A stretch of 33,753 nt of DNA from Hoylesella saccharolytica JCM 17484 (GTDB lineage Bacteria; Bacteroidota; Bacteroidia; Bacteroidales; Bacteroidaceae). Of this stretch, positions 6,951 to 15,444 are shown in pieces. Location of the stretch: contig NZ_BAKN01000029.1 of assembly GCF_000614205.1 (NCBI RefSeq), positions 1 to 33,753 on the forward strand. The letters are read 5' to 3'. The first letter of the stretch is position 1. The number at the start of each line of letters is the position of its first letter. Made by a program: the position numbers and the translations under genes. The notes under the pieces are model-generated. The model was given only the letters and a program-made list of their open reading frames with translations, was not told the origin of the DNA and made no database searches.

Positions 6951-7751
6951 ATGAAAATACTGGTACTGGGAGCAGGTAAGATGGGGAGTTTTTTTCTTGA
7001 CCTGCTTAGCTTTGAACATGAAACGGCGGTCTATGAAAAAGACCCTAAACGCATGCGCTTTACTTATAACTGCGAAAGGTTTACGAAAATAGAAGAGATT
7101 GAACATTTTAAACCCGAGTTGGTAATTAATGCGGCAACGGTGAAATACACCATCTCTGCTTTTAAAGAAGTGATGCCTTATCTGCCTACAGAATGTATTA
7201 TCAGCGACATTGCTTCGGTTAAAACCGGTTTGCAAGCATTTTACGAGCAATGCGGACATCCCTATGTGTCAACGCATCCTATGTTTGGGCCCACCTTTGC
7301 CAATCTTCATCAGCTGAGTGAAGAGAACGCCATCATTATCACAGAAGGTGATTATATGGGTCGTATCTTCTTTAAAGAGCTTTATCGGAAGTTAGACCTC
7401 AATATCTACGAATATACTTTTGAAGAGCATGACAAAACAGTAGCTTACTCGTTGAGTATTCCTTTTGTCAGTACGTTTGTTTTTGCTGCTGTGATGAAGC
7501 ATCAAGATGCACCGGGAACGACCTTCAAACGCCACCTGCGCATTGCAAAAGGCGTGCTCGGAGAAGATGATTATTTGTTGCAAGAAATTCTCTTTAATCC
7601 TTATACAGGCGCACAAGTGGCACATATTCGCACCGAACTGAAAGAGTTGTTGGAAATTATTGACCGAAAAGACAGTAAGGCCATGGCGGCTTATTTGAGC
7701 AAGATTAGGCAGAACTTAAAGCAAGATATTAATTTTGACAGCCATATATAA
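6951..7751 (+). CDS. tyrA: Prephenate dehydrogenase
   Basis: Oxidatively decarboxylates prephenate to 4-hydroxyphenylpyruvate, the step to tyrosine. The 266-residue protein opens with a Rossmann dinucleotide loop (VLGAGKMGSF, residues 4-13). STHPMFGPT (near 104-112) is the conserved substrate-binding histidine segment of TyrA proteins, and the helical dimerisation domain follows. It has no N-terminal chorismate mutase and no ACT domain, so any end-product control would come from the attenuator or from the fused synthase. The start lies two bases after the stop of the previous gene, so it is certainly in the same transcript. Confidence 0.92.
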   Translation: MKILVLGAGKMGSFFLDLLSFEHETAVYEKDPKRMRFTYNCERFTKIEEIEHFKPELVINAATVKYTISAFKEVMPYLPTECIISDIASVKTGLQAFYEQCGHPYVSTHPMFGPTFANLHQLSEENAIIITEGDYMGRIFFKELYRKLDLNIYEYTFEEHDKTVAYSLSIPFVSTFVFAAVMKHQDAPGTTFKRHLRIAKGVLGEDDYLLQEILFNPYTGAQVAHIRTELKELLEIIDRKDSKAMAAYLSKIRQNLKQDINFDSHI

Positions 7752-7761
7752 ATAAGGTGAA

Positions 7762-8733
7762 ATGACGCTGGGTGTACTCCTTGTTTCGTTTTTTACGTTG
7801 ATACAATTCAACTGTGAGAATCTTTTTGATTGTGTTGATGACCCGAAGAAAGCTGATGAAGAGTTTCTTCCTGATGCCTATCGGCATTGGACAAAACGCA
7901 GATACTGGAAGAAACTGAATGGTATCGGACAGGAAATAGTGGCTTGTGGAGGTGAAGGAGATAATTGGAAGTTGCCCGACTTAGTGGCATTATGCGAGGT
8001 GGAAAACGATAGTGTGATGCGCGATTTGACAAAAAGATCGCTCCTTCGCACTGCCGGATACGAGTACGTGGTAACCCATTCGCCTGATATACGGGGTATC
8101 AATGTGGCATTGATGTATTCGCCTTTTACATTCCGGTTGCTTCATCATCAGTCAATAACTGTACCTTTAGTAAAGGATATGCGTCCGACAAGAGATATTT
8201 TATATGTAAAAGGTACTGTGATTACTGGTGATACACTGCATGTTTTTGTTTTACATGCTCCCAGTAGATCGATGGGAGAGGCGAATTCACGTCCTTATCG
8301 TGTGGCTGTTGCCAAACGGTTATGCAGCGTAACCGACTCTATACGTAGGGTCAATGCACACGCTGAGATTATTGTGGCGGGCGATTTTAATGATTATGGA
8401 AAAGCAGAGGCCTTGCAGCGGATAAGTGAAAACGGGCTGGTGGATGTGACAAAAGACGCAAAAGGGAAGAATGGCAGTAAAGGAACCTATCGTTATCATG
8501 GAGAGTGGGGTAGCTTAGATCATGTATTTGTCAGTTCGACAATGGCTGCACGATGGGTAGAAAGTTTTATTTATGATGCCGATTTTTTGTTGGAAGACGA
8601 TGAAAAATATGGCGGAAAACATCCCAAACGTACCTATCTGGGACCTAAGTATATAGGTGGATACAGTGATCATCTTCCGTTGGTTGTACGCTTTTGCTTA
8701 AAAGAAAAAACATCAGCATCGTATACCAGATGA
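7762..8733 (+). CDS. Endonuclease/exonuclease/phosphatase-family hydrolase
   Basis: A 323-residue member of the EEP (DNase I-like) superfamily. Visible catalytic elements are the first-strand NCENLFD (17-23), the metal-binding glutamate in LCEVEN (about residue 79), GDFND (about 206-210) and the terminal SDHLP (302-306) with the catalytic histidine. The short hydrophobic start (LGVLLVSFFTLI) could be a weak signal sequence; family members in Bacteroidales are often exported. It starts ten bases after tyrA, so it shares the operon, but no metabolic link to aromatic amino acids is evident. The substrate (nucleic acid, phospholipid head group or phosphoester) cannot be told from the sequence. 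Confidence 0.85.
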   Translation: MTLGVLLVSFFTLIQFNCENLFDCVDDPKKADEEFLPDAYRHWTKRRYWKKLNGIGQEIVACGGEGDNWKLPDLVALCEVENDSVMRDLTKRSLLRTAGYEYVVTHSPDIRGINVALMYSPFTFRLLHHQSITVPLVKDMRPTRDILYVKGTVITGDTLHVFVLHAPSRSMGEANSRPYRVAVAKRLCSVTDSIRRVNAHAEIIVAGDFNDYGKAEALQRISENGLVDVTKDAKGKNGSKGTYRYHGEWGSLDHVFVSSTMAARWVESFIYDADFLLEDDEKYGGKHPKRTYLGPKYIGGYSDHLPLVVRFCLKEKTSASYTR

Positions 8734-8786
8734 GAATCTTTTTGCAGAGGTACTTGAATTTCTCTTAAAAACAAGGCGTAAAATCC

Positions 8787-8815
8787 TTTATTCTCCTTAT
8801 TAATACGTACCTTTG
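8787..8815 (+). promoter_or_regulatory. Probable ffh promoter
   Basis: TACCTTTG at 8808-8815 fits the Bacteroidetes -7 consensus perfectly. The -33 element is poor (TTTA at 8787-8790, spacing 17). It lies about 100 bases upstream of ffh. Confidence 0.5.
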
Positions 8816-8917
8816 CAGCAAGTTAAGCAAACGTGCGAACAGAAAAGTGTACTTTATTATTTTCTTGTTTGCATTCCTTAATTATATAAAACAACAAATT
8901 GATTATAGTATATTTCC

Positions 8918-10269
8918 ATGTTTGAAAATCTGAGTGACAGACTTGAAAGATCATTTAAGATTCTTAAAGGTGAAGGTAAAATTACCGAGATTAATATTGC
9001 GGAGACATTAAAAGATGTTCGTCGTGCATTGATTGATGCTGACGTTAACTACAAGGTTGCAAAAAGTTTTACCGATACTGTTAAGCAAAAGGCATTGGGA
9101 GTGAATGTGCTTACGGCTGTAAAACCCGGTCAGTTGATGATAAAACTCGTTCATGATGAACTGGCAGAACTGATGGGGGGAGATAGTGTTGGCTTACAAC
9201 TGAAAAGCAAACCGGCTATCATTTTAATGGCGGGTTTACAAGGTTCGGGTAAGACAACTTTTAGCGGTAAGTTGGCTAATCTCTTAAAGAACAAGCAAAA
9301 TAAAAAGCCTTTACTCGTGGCTTGTGATGTCTATCGGCCTGCAGCAATTGAACAATTGAGAGTGATTGCTGCACAAATAGGAGTTCCGGTATATGCAGAA
9401 GAAACGAATAAAAACGTTATAGAGATTGCAGGTAATGCTATTAAAGAGGCGAAAGCTAAAGGCTGTGATGTAGTACTGATTGATACGGCGGGACGTTTGG
9501 CTATTGATGAACAGATGATGGACGAAATATCCCGACTCAAAATATTTGTTCAGCCAGATGAAACACTTTTTGTCGTAGACTCGATGACGGGTCAGGATGC
9601 AGTCAATACAGCTCGCGAGTTTAATGAACGATTGGATATTGATGGCGTTATCTTGACCAAGCTTGATGGAGATACGCGCGGAGGTGCTGCATTAAGTATT
9701 CGTACGGTTGTTGACAAACCGATAAAGTTTGTCGGTACAGGAGAAAAGATGGAGGCGCTTGACGTCTTTTATCCTTCGCGCATGGCTGATCGAATCTTGG
9801 GAATGGGCGATATTGTATCGCTTGTAGAACGTGCACAGGAGCAGTTTGATGAGGAAGAGCTCGCCGTTTACAGAAAAAGATACAGAAGAATAAATTTGAT
9901 TTCAATGATTTCCTTCAGCAAATTGAGCAAATCAAGAAGATGGGAAATTTGAAAGACTTGGCATCAATGATACCGGGAGTAGGTAAGGCAATTAAAGATG
10001 TCGATATTGATGATGATGCTTTTAAAGGTGTTGAGGCAATTATTAAGAGCATGACACCTAAGGAACGCACCAACCCGGATATTCTGAATAATAGCCGTAG
10101 GCAGCGTATTGCAAAAGGAAGTGGAACCAATATTCAAGAGGTGAACAAATTGATTAAGCAGTTTGAACAGACTCGGAAGATGATGAAAATGGTTACCGGA
10201 ACAAATATGGCTAAGATGGCAGGTATGATGGGAAAAATGAAAGGTATGCCCGGAATGCCCAAATTTTAA
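8918..10269 (+). CDS. ffh: Signal recognition particle protein Ffh (apparent frameshift)
   Basis: Ffh is the GTPase and 4.5S-RNA-binding subunit of the signal recognition particle, which targets nascent membrane proteins. The N domain (1-85), the G domain with P-loop GLQGSGKT (106-113), DTAGRL and TKLDGD are intact. The frame breaks after codon 314: near 9859 the reading GAGCT replaces an expected GAGGCT. Adding one base restores EEEARRLQKK and joins directly to KKMGNLKDLASMIPG and the Met-rich M domain, giving 450 residues, the normal length. Because Ffh is essential, I take this as a one-base sequencing deletion rather than two genes; no slippery programmed-shift site is visible. Confidence 0.92.
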
Positions 10270-10278
10270 GGAAAAGTT

Positions 10279-11157
10279 ATGCAGTTGATAGACGGAAAGG
10301 CCACTGCTGCTGAGATAAAAGCAGAAATTGCCGCAGAAGTGAAGCATATAATAAGCGGTGGAGGAAAACAACCTCATCTTGCTGCTGTACTTGTTGGACA
10401 TGATGGTGGATCTGAAACTTATGTCCGAAATAAGGTTATTGCATGCGAACAATGTGGGTTTAAGTCAACATTGATTTGTTTTGAAGCTGATGTTACTGAG
10501 GCTGAACTCTTGGCTTGTGTAGATCGATTAAATAAGGACGAGGATGTAGATGGCTTTATCGTGCAGTTGCCTTTACCTAAGCATATTGATGAACAAAAGG
10601 TTATTGAAGCCATTGATTACAGAAAAGATGTGGATGGTTTTCATCCGATTAATGTTGGGAGAATGGCTATCGGGTTACCTTGTTTTATCTCTGCTACACC
10701 ATTAGGTATTCTGACGCTTCTTAAACGGTATGCTATTGAAACGTCGGGAAAGAAGTGTGTTGTGCTGGGAAGAAGTAATATTGTAGGTAAACCAATGGCG
10801 CAGCTGATGATGCAAAAGCAGTTTGGTGATGCTACGGTTACTGTTTGTCACTCTCATTCGCCTTCATTAAAGGAGGAATGTCAGGCTGCAGATATTATTA
10901 TAGCAGCGATAGGAAGTCCTGATTTTGTGACGGAGAATATCGTAAAAGAGGGAGCTGTGGTTATAGATGTGGGTACAACTCGTGTTGAAGATCATACGAA
11001 AAAAAGCGGTTTCCGCTTGAATGGTGATGTCAAGTTTGATGAGGTTTCGCCTAAATGTTCTTTCATTACTCCCGTTCCCGGAGGGGTTGGGCCAATGACT
11101 ATTTGTTCGTTGATGAAGAATACATTAGCTGCAAGTAAGAAAGAATATTACGAATAA
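10279..11157 (+). CDS. folD: Methylenetetrahydrofolate dehydrogenase / cyclohydrolase
   Basis: Bifunctional one-carbon enzyme interconverting 5,10-methylene- and 10-formyl-tetrahydrofolate with NADP. The 292-residue protein shows the catalytic Tyr/Lys region (SETYVRNK, near 44-51), the VQLPLPKH motif, the [12 protein letters not shown] segment, the nucleotide loop [11 protein letters not shown], and the family-closing [10 protein letters not shown]. Start ATG lies nine bases after the ffh stop, so the two are probably cotranscribed. Length and motifs are normal. Confidence 0.95.
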   Translation: MQLIDGKATAAEIKAEIAAEVKHIISGGGKQPHLAAVLVGHDGGSETYVRNKVIACEQCGFKSTLICFEADVTEAELLACVDRLNKDEDVDGFIVQLPLPKHIDEQKVIEAIDYRKDVDGFHPINVGRMAIGLPCFISATPLGILTLLKRYAIETSGKKCVVLGRSNIVGKPMAQLMMQKQFGDATVTVCHSHSPSLKEECQAADIIIAAIGSPDFVTENIVKEGAVVIDVGTTRVEDHTKKSGFRLNGDVKFDEVSPKCSFITPVPGGVGPMTICSLMKNTLAASKKEYYE

Positions 11158-11159
11158 TC

Positions 11160-11190
11160 ATTGCAGATTGCAATTTTATTAGTAATTTTG
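11160..11190 (+). promoter_or_regulatory. Promoter of the 2-oxoacid:ferredoxin oxidoreductase operon
   Basis: TAATTTTG at 11183-11190 matches TAnnTTTG, with TTG at 11161-11163 nineteen bases upstream. Transcription would start only about ten bases before the small TPR gene at 11208. Confidence 0.5.
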
Positions 11191-11207
11191 TCGTTGGAAA
11201 AGCGAAT

Positions 11208-11387
11208 ATGGATAGTAAGGAGTATTACGAGCAAGGAAATAAGTATCGCAAAGAAGGTAATTGGCAAATGGCTTTAGAATGTTACTCCGAAGCGATAGAA
11301 CAAGATCCGAATAGTCCGGCCGTTGAGGCAAAGGAAATGCTCAACAATATTTTAAACTATTATTGCAAGGATTTATACAATCCATAG
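11208..11387 (+). CDS. Small TPR-repeat protein, 59 aa
   Basis: A 59-residue reading frame (ATG 11208, TAG 11385-11387) that encodes one clear tetratricopeptide unit: YEQGNKYRKEGNWQMALECY, then SEAIEQDPNSPAV. The second half has a predicted helix (AKEMLNNILNYYCKDLYNP). The spacing of Gly, Ala, Tyr and Pro matches the TPR consensus. It is the first gene of the oxidoreductase operon, 46 bases before the ferredoxin subunit. TPRs bind other proteins, so a role in assembly of the complex is plausible, but that is inference. I recall similar small TPR genes at this place in other Bacteroidales. Confidence 0.7.
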   Translation: MDSKEYYEQGNKYRKEGNWQMALECYSEAIEQDPNSPAVEAKEMLNNILNYYCKDLYNP

Positions 11388-11433
11388 AAAGCAAAACGCT
11401 TTTGCAAGAATAGCTTTCCAATACCAAGAGAAT

Positions 11434-11670
11434 ATGAACAAGATAAAAGGGGCTGTAGTAATTGATACAGATAGATGTAAAGGATGCAATTTATGTGTTG
11501 TTGCTTGTCCCTATGATGTTTTAGAATTAACTCATAAAAAAGTGAATACAAGCGGATATTCCTATGCCGAATCTGTACGAAGTGACAATTGTGTCGGATG
11601 TACAGCTTGTGGTACAGTTTGTCCGGATGCGTGTATCACTGTTTATAGAGTGAAGATGGAAGAGTTGTAA
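11434..11670 (+). CDS. 2-oxoacid:ferredoxin oxidoreductase, ferredoxin-like delta subunit
   Basis: A 78-residue protein with two complete 4Fe-4S motifs: Cys15, 18, 21, 25 (CKGCNLCVVACP) and Cys53, 56, 59, 63 (CVGCTACGTVCP). It passes electrons from the thiamine-diphosphate core to soluble ferredoxin. Subunits alpha, beta and gamma follow directly, so this is the delta (VorD/KorD-type) subunit. Whether the complex uses 2-oxoglutarate or branched-chain 2-oxoacids cannot be told from this subunit. Confidence 0.9.
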   Translation: MNKIKGAVVIDTDRCKGCNLCVVACPYDVLELTHKKVNTSGYSYAESVRSDNCVGCTACGTVCPDACITVYRVKMEEL

Positions 11671-11674
11671 TACT

Positions 11675-12752
11675 ATGGCAGATCGTGAAATCAGATTGCT
11701 GAAAGGTAATGAGCTATAGCCAATGCAGCTGTTCGTTGTGGTGTCGACGGGTATTTTGGATATCCGATTACTCCACAAAGCGAGATCATTGAAACACTTG
11801 CACAGTTAAAACCTTGGGAAACTACGGGTATGGTGGTTCTGCAAGCCGAAAGCGAGATAGCCTCTATTAATATGGTATATGGTGGAGGAGGTGCCGGAAA
11901 GCGAGTGATGACTTCATCATCTTCACCCGGAGTGGCGTTGATGCAAGAAGGAATATCCTACATGGCAGGTGCCGAAATACCCGGATTGATTGTCAATGTA
12001 CAACGCGGTGGGCCCGGATTGGGAACTATACAGCCTTCACAAGGTGACTATTATCAAGCAACAAGAGGTGGGGGTAATGGCGATTATAACGTTATCGTAT
12101 TAGCACCTAACTCTGTTCAGGAGATGGCAGACTTTGTTGATTTGGCTTTTACTCTGGCTTTTAAGTATCGAAATCCTGCTATGATATTAAGCGATGGCGT
12201 AATTGGTCAGATGATGGAAAAAGTAGTTCTGCCACCAATGAAGCGCGTAGAACGGAAGAGGAGATACGGAAGGAATGCCCTTGGGCATCCATAGGAAGAA
12301 CGAAAGATAGACAACCGAATATCATTACCTCCTTAGAACTAAAGCCTGAAGTGATGGAACAACGCAATTTGGCTTTGCAGAGGAAGTATGAAGAGATACA
12401 AAAGGCAGAAGTAAGATACGACAGTCAGCGGCTTGAAGATGCTGAATTGGTAATCGTTTCTTTTGGAAGTGCCTCCCGAATAGCGGAAAAAGCGATAGAG
12501 CTTGCTCGTGAAGATGGCTTGAAAGTTGGTCTTTTTCGACCTATTACCTTATGGCCTTTCCCGCTAACTCAACTTCAAGAGGTTGCCAAAGGAAAAAAAG
12601 GCATACTTGTTGTTGAGATCAATGCAGGTCAGATGATAGATGATGTGAGGCTGGCGGTAAATGGGAAGGAACAAGTAGAACATTTCGGAAGATTGGGGGG
12701 AATAGTTCCCGAGCCTGAAGAAATTGTAAAAGCATTGAAGGAGAAATTCTAA
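11675..12752 (+). CDS. 2-oxoacid:ferredoxin oxidoreductase alpha subunit (VorB/KorA type; two frameshifts)
   Basis: The alpha subunit binds the pyrophosphate side of thiamine diphosphate and carries the catalytic transketolase-like domain. Start ATG 11675 gives [13 protein letters not shown], then the frame breaks at about 11713 (GAGCT where GAGGCT is expected). Restoring the base gives [20 protein letters not shown] and runs into the long open part ([21 protein letters not shown]). A second break near 12243 (AAGCG for AAGCCG) separates VLPPMKPRRTEEE from the C-terminal domain ([11 protein letters not shown]). With both fixed the protein is 359 residues, the normal length. Both breaks look like one-base deletions in two-base runs. 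The family is commonly annotated as VorB (3-methyl-2-oxobutanoate) in Bacteroidales. Confidence 0.85.
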
Positions 12753-13518
12753 TGGCTACAGAAATAGTAAGTCCTGAGAATTTGGTTTACGCCAAACCTT
12801 CGCTGATGAACGATACAGCGATGCATTATTGTCCCGGATGTTCACACGGAGTGGTGCATAAACTTATCGCGGAGATCATTGAAGAGATGCACATAGAAGA
12901 TAAAGCAGTGGGCGTATGTCCAGTGGCTGTGCCGTATTTGCTTACAGATATCTTGATATTGATTGGCAAGAAGCGCCTCATGGACGTGCACCGGCGGTAG
13001 CAACGGGTATTAAACGTATGTGGAACGACCGATTGGTGTTTACCTATCAAGGTGATGGAGATTTAGCTTGTATCGGTACTTGCGAAGCGATTCACGCACT
13101 TAATCGGGGTGAGAATATCACTATTATATTTGTCAACAATGCCATTTATGGAATGACAGGTGGACAAATGTCAGCTACAACATTGCTTGATCAGCCCACA
13201 GCAACTTGTCCTTCAGGGCGTATTCCTGACTTACATGGTTATCCTTTAGATCTTACTGATTTGGCTTCACGCCTTGAAGGAACCTGTTATGTTACTCGTC
13301 AGAGTGTTGATACTGTTCCTGCTATCCATAAAACCAAGCGAGCTATTCGCAAAGCTTTTGAAGCCTCGATGGCTGGAAAAGGCTCTTCGCTTGTAGAAAT
13401 CGTATCGACATGTAGCAGTGGGTGGAAGATGACGCCTGTAGATGCTAATAAATGGATGCAAGATAATATGTTCGACTATTACTCCAAAGGCGATTTAAAA
13501 GATACAACGAAAGGATGA
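12752..13518 (+). CDS. 2-oxoacid:ferredoxin oxidoreductase beta subunit, TPP-binding (one frameshift)
   Basis: This subunit binds thiamine diphosphate through Mg2+ (GDGDLACIG followed by NNAIYGMTGGQMS) and has the N-terminal HYCPGCSHG motif. The ATG overlaps the stop of the alpha subunit (TAATG). Near 12925 one G is missing from an expected GGGCTG (reading GGCTG). Restored, VCPVGCAVFAYRYLDIDWQ joins to HGRAPAVATGIKRMW and the protein is 255 residues, as expected. The reading frame continues to TGA at 13516-13518, overlapping the next gene's ATG. I take the break as a sequencing error. Confidence 0.87.
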
Positions 13519-14057
13519 AGAAAGAGATAATCATAGCTGGATTTGGAGGACAAGGTGTACTCTCGATGGGGAAAATATTAGCCTATTCGGGGCTAATGGA
13601 AGACAAAGAGGTGACATGGATGCCGGCATATGGGCCTGAACAGCGTGGTGGAACAGCTAATGTTACCGTTATCGTAAGCGACGAACGCATCTCTTCGCCT
13701 ATACTTAGCAAGTTTGATGTAGCCATTGTGCTTAATCAGCCTTCGCTTGAGAAGTTTGAACCGAGACTTAAAGTGGGTGGAATACTTATCTATGACGGGT
13801 ATGGTATTATCAGTCCACCTGTAAGAGAAGATATCTCGGTTTACAGAATAGACGCTATGGACAAGGCTGCGGAAATGAAGAATCCCAAAGTTTTCAATAT
13901 GATTGTGTTGGGAGGTCTGCTTAAAGTTTGTCCGGTGGTGAGTACTGAAGGGCTTAATAAGGCTCTGTTTAAAACTCTTCCTGAGCGTTATCACAATCTT
14001 ATCTCGCTCAATATGCAGGCAGTAGAGCAGGGAATGAATATTATTACAAAGGTTTAG
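13515..14057 (+). CDS. 2-oxoacid:ferredoxin oxidoreductase gamma subunit
   Basis: A 180-residue gamma subunit with the family's opening glycine-rich strand (AGFGGQGVLSMGKILA, 8-23) and the WMPAYGPEQRGGTANV segment (35-50), which contacts the catalytic core. The ATGA overlap with the beta subunit shows tight coupling. The complex oxidatively decarboxylates a 2-oxoacid to acyl-CoA with reduction of ferredoxin, or runs in reverse under reducing conditions; it is typical of anaerobes. A strong terminator follows 39 bases later. Confidence 0.92.
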   Translation: MKKEIIIAGFGGQGVLSMGKILAYSGLMEDKEVTWMPAYGPEQRGGTANVTVIVSDERISSPILSKFDVAIVLNQPSLEKFEPRLKVGGILIYDGYGIISPPVREDISVYRIDAMDKAAEMKNPKVFNMIVLGGLLKVCPVVSTEGLNKALFKTLPERYHNLISLNMQAVEQGMNIITKV

Positions 14058-14096
14058 AAACAACTTGATTTTTTTATAACTCTCTAATTTTTTTGG

Positions 14097-14128
14097 GGCC
14101 GGCTGCAGTGATGCACCCGGTCTTTTTT
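14097..14128 (+). terminator. Intrinsic terminator after the oxidoreductase operon
   Basis: GGCCGG (14097-14102) pairs with CCGGTC (14117-14122, one G-U), then a C-C mismatch, then TGCA (14104-14107) with TGCA (14112-14115), loop GTGA, followed by six T. Confidence 0.85.
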
Positions 14129-14440
14129 CGTTTTTAGAAAATTGAGGTGTTTCTTTCTGTATTTTGAATTGATGTTTAAGTCGATTAGGAATAAGGATTT
14201 CACCTTGCAAGAGTACATAGAATTGGAACTTACAAATTTGTGCGGAATGATTCTGTGTATTTCGTTTAAAATTTACCTTATGTAAAGCAATTTGATGTAC
14301 AGAATTTGGCTTTATAGTATTGTGTGGAAAACATAGGTGTTCAGTCTTGTGCTATGTAACATCGCGTATCTATTTTACCTATTTTGACTTCTTTCCTTAA
14401 TTGTGTGGCAGATTACGCCTGTATTTATCATGTTTGAACA
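14129..14440. other. Non-coding gap between convergent operons
   Basis: About 310 bases between the plus-strand terminator and the minus-strand terminator of the next operon. I see no gene, RNA or repeat array in it. Confidence 0.5.
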
Positions 14441-14483
14441 ATAAAAAAGATGCCTCTTGCTTCTCATAGCAAGCAGGCATCTT
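14441..14483 (-). terminator. Intrinsic terminator of the etf-acd-ddh unit
   Basis: AAGATGCCTCTTGCT (14447-14461) pairs with AGCAAG-C-AGGCATCTT (14468-14483), 15 pairs with one bulged base and a 6-base loop. On the minus strand it is followed by TCTTTTTTAT, so it ends transcription coming from ddh. Confidence 0.85.
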
Positions 14484-14514
14484 ATCTTTAAGTTTAAGAT
14501 TTTTATTATGAAAT

Positions 14515-15414
14515 TTAAACTAAATGTTTTATTAAATCTTCTCTATCACCCGGCAACATGTCAATGACAGGGATTTCAATCATAGTGTAACATCCCGGCT
14601 GCAGACGCATTGAGGCGCGCGCTACGTTGACAAGTACTTGACTTGTTAGTGCCGGATTGTTGATACTCATATCGAAAGTGAAGTGCTGATTTTGCGTTTT
14701 TCCACTTACGCCTTTGCGCACCAAGTGAACACCGTGTCCCATATCGCGTACTTCATCCACTGATGGTACGGCGAATACATAGGTTTCATCGTTAGCAAAA
14801 TAAGGGTCGGCTTTCACCGCTTTTTCGACATCCTCGAGCCGAGCTCCCGCTTCCAATTCCACATAAACCATGCGACGGTGGATTCCTTCTCCCAAGGGTA
14901 TGGTCATAGAAAGGGCGTTTTTAACCCCCGTTTTGCTACGAACACATACACTATGCCCCATACTCATTCCGGGACCGAAGTTGGTATAACTCAGTCCTTT
15001 TGGTGCAAGGCTCTGCATCAGTGTGCGAACGATAGAGTCAGATCCAGGGTCCCAGCCTGCCGAAATAATGCTTACGGCCTTGTGTTCTTTGCTTACGGGC
15101 ATCAGTTCGGCGCGATAATCAAGAATTCTTGTGTGAATATCGAAGCTATCGACAGTGTTAATGCCCATGGCAAGAATCTTTTTAGCGTATTCAGGACATT
15201 GTCGGGTGGGCAGTGCCAGGATAGCGACATCCACATTTTGTAATTCGCTAATGTCATTAACGACGTTGTAGTTGGACAGTTCTACAGGTTTATTTGTAGC
15301 ACCTTGTCGGCGTACAATGCCTGCGATTTCAAAGTCGGGAGCCTCTTCTAATGCTTCGATAGCATATCGTCCAATATTGCCGTAGCCCACTACGGCTGCT
15401 CTGATTTTTGTCAT
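14515..15414 (-). CDS. ddh: meso-Diaminopimelate D-dehydrogenase
   Basis: Makes meso-2,6-diaminopimelate directly from tetrahydrodipicolinate with NADPH and ammonia, bypassing the succinylase and aminotransferase routes to lysine and peptidoglycan. The 299-residue protein opens with the NADP-binding VVGYGNIGRYA (8-18). It also has the SAGWDPGSDS segment (near 118-127) and MSMGHSVCVRSKTGVKNA (near 149-166), both characteristic of the family. Length and motifs are complete. It begins 30 bases after the acyl-CoA dehydrogenase gene with no terminator between, so it may be cotranscribed, though the functions are unrelated. Confidence 0.95.
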   Translation of the reverse strand: MTKIRAAVVGYGNIGRYAIEALEEAPDFEIAGIVRRQGATNKPVELSNYNVVNDISELQNVDVAILALPTRQCPEYAKKILAMGINTVDSFDIHTRILDYRAELMPVSKEHKAVSIISAGWDPGSDSIVRTLMQSLAPKGLSYTNFGPGMSMGHSVCVRSKTGVKNALSMTIPLGEGIHRRMVYVELEAGARLEDVEKAVKADPYFANDETYVFAVPSVDEVRDMGHGVHLVRKGVSGKTQNQHFTFDMSINNPALTSQVLVNVARASMRLQPGCYTMIEIPVIDMLPGDREDLIKHLV

Positions 15415-15444
15415 TTGTGTTTTATTATTATCCCGTTTCTTTCC

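Noticed and set aside
8918..10269. Programmed frameshift in ffh
   Set aside because: No slippery heptamer or stimulatory structure is evident, the required shift is reproduced at nine other sites in the window, and the context (GAGCT for GAGGCT) is identical to a break in an unrelated gene.
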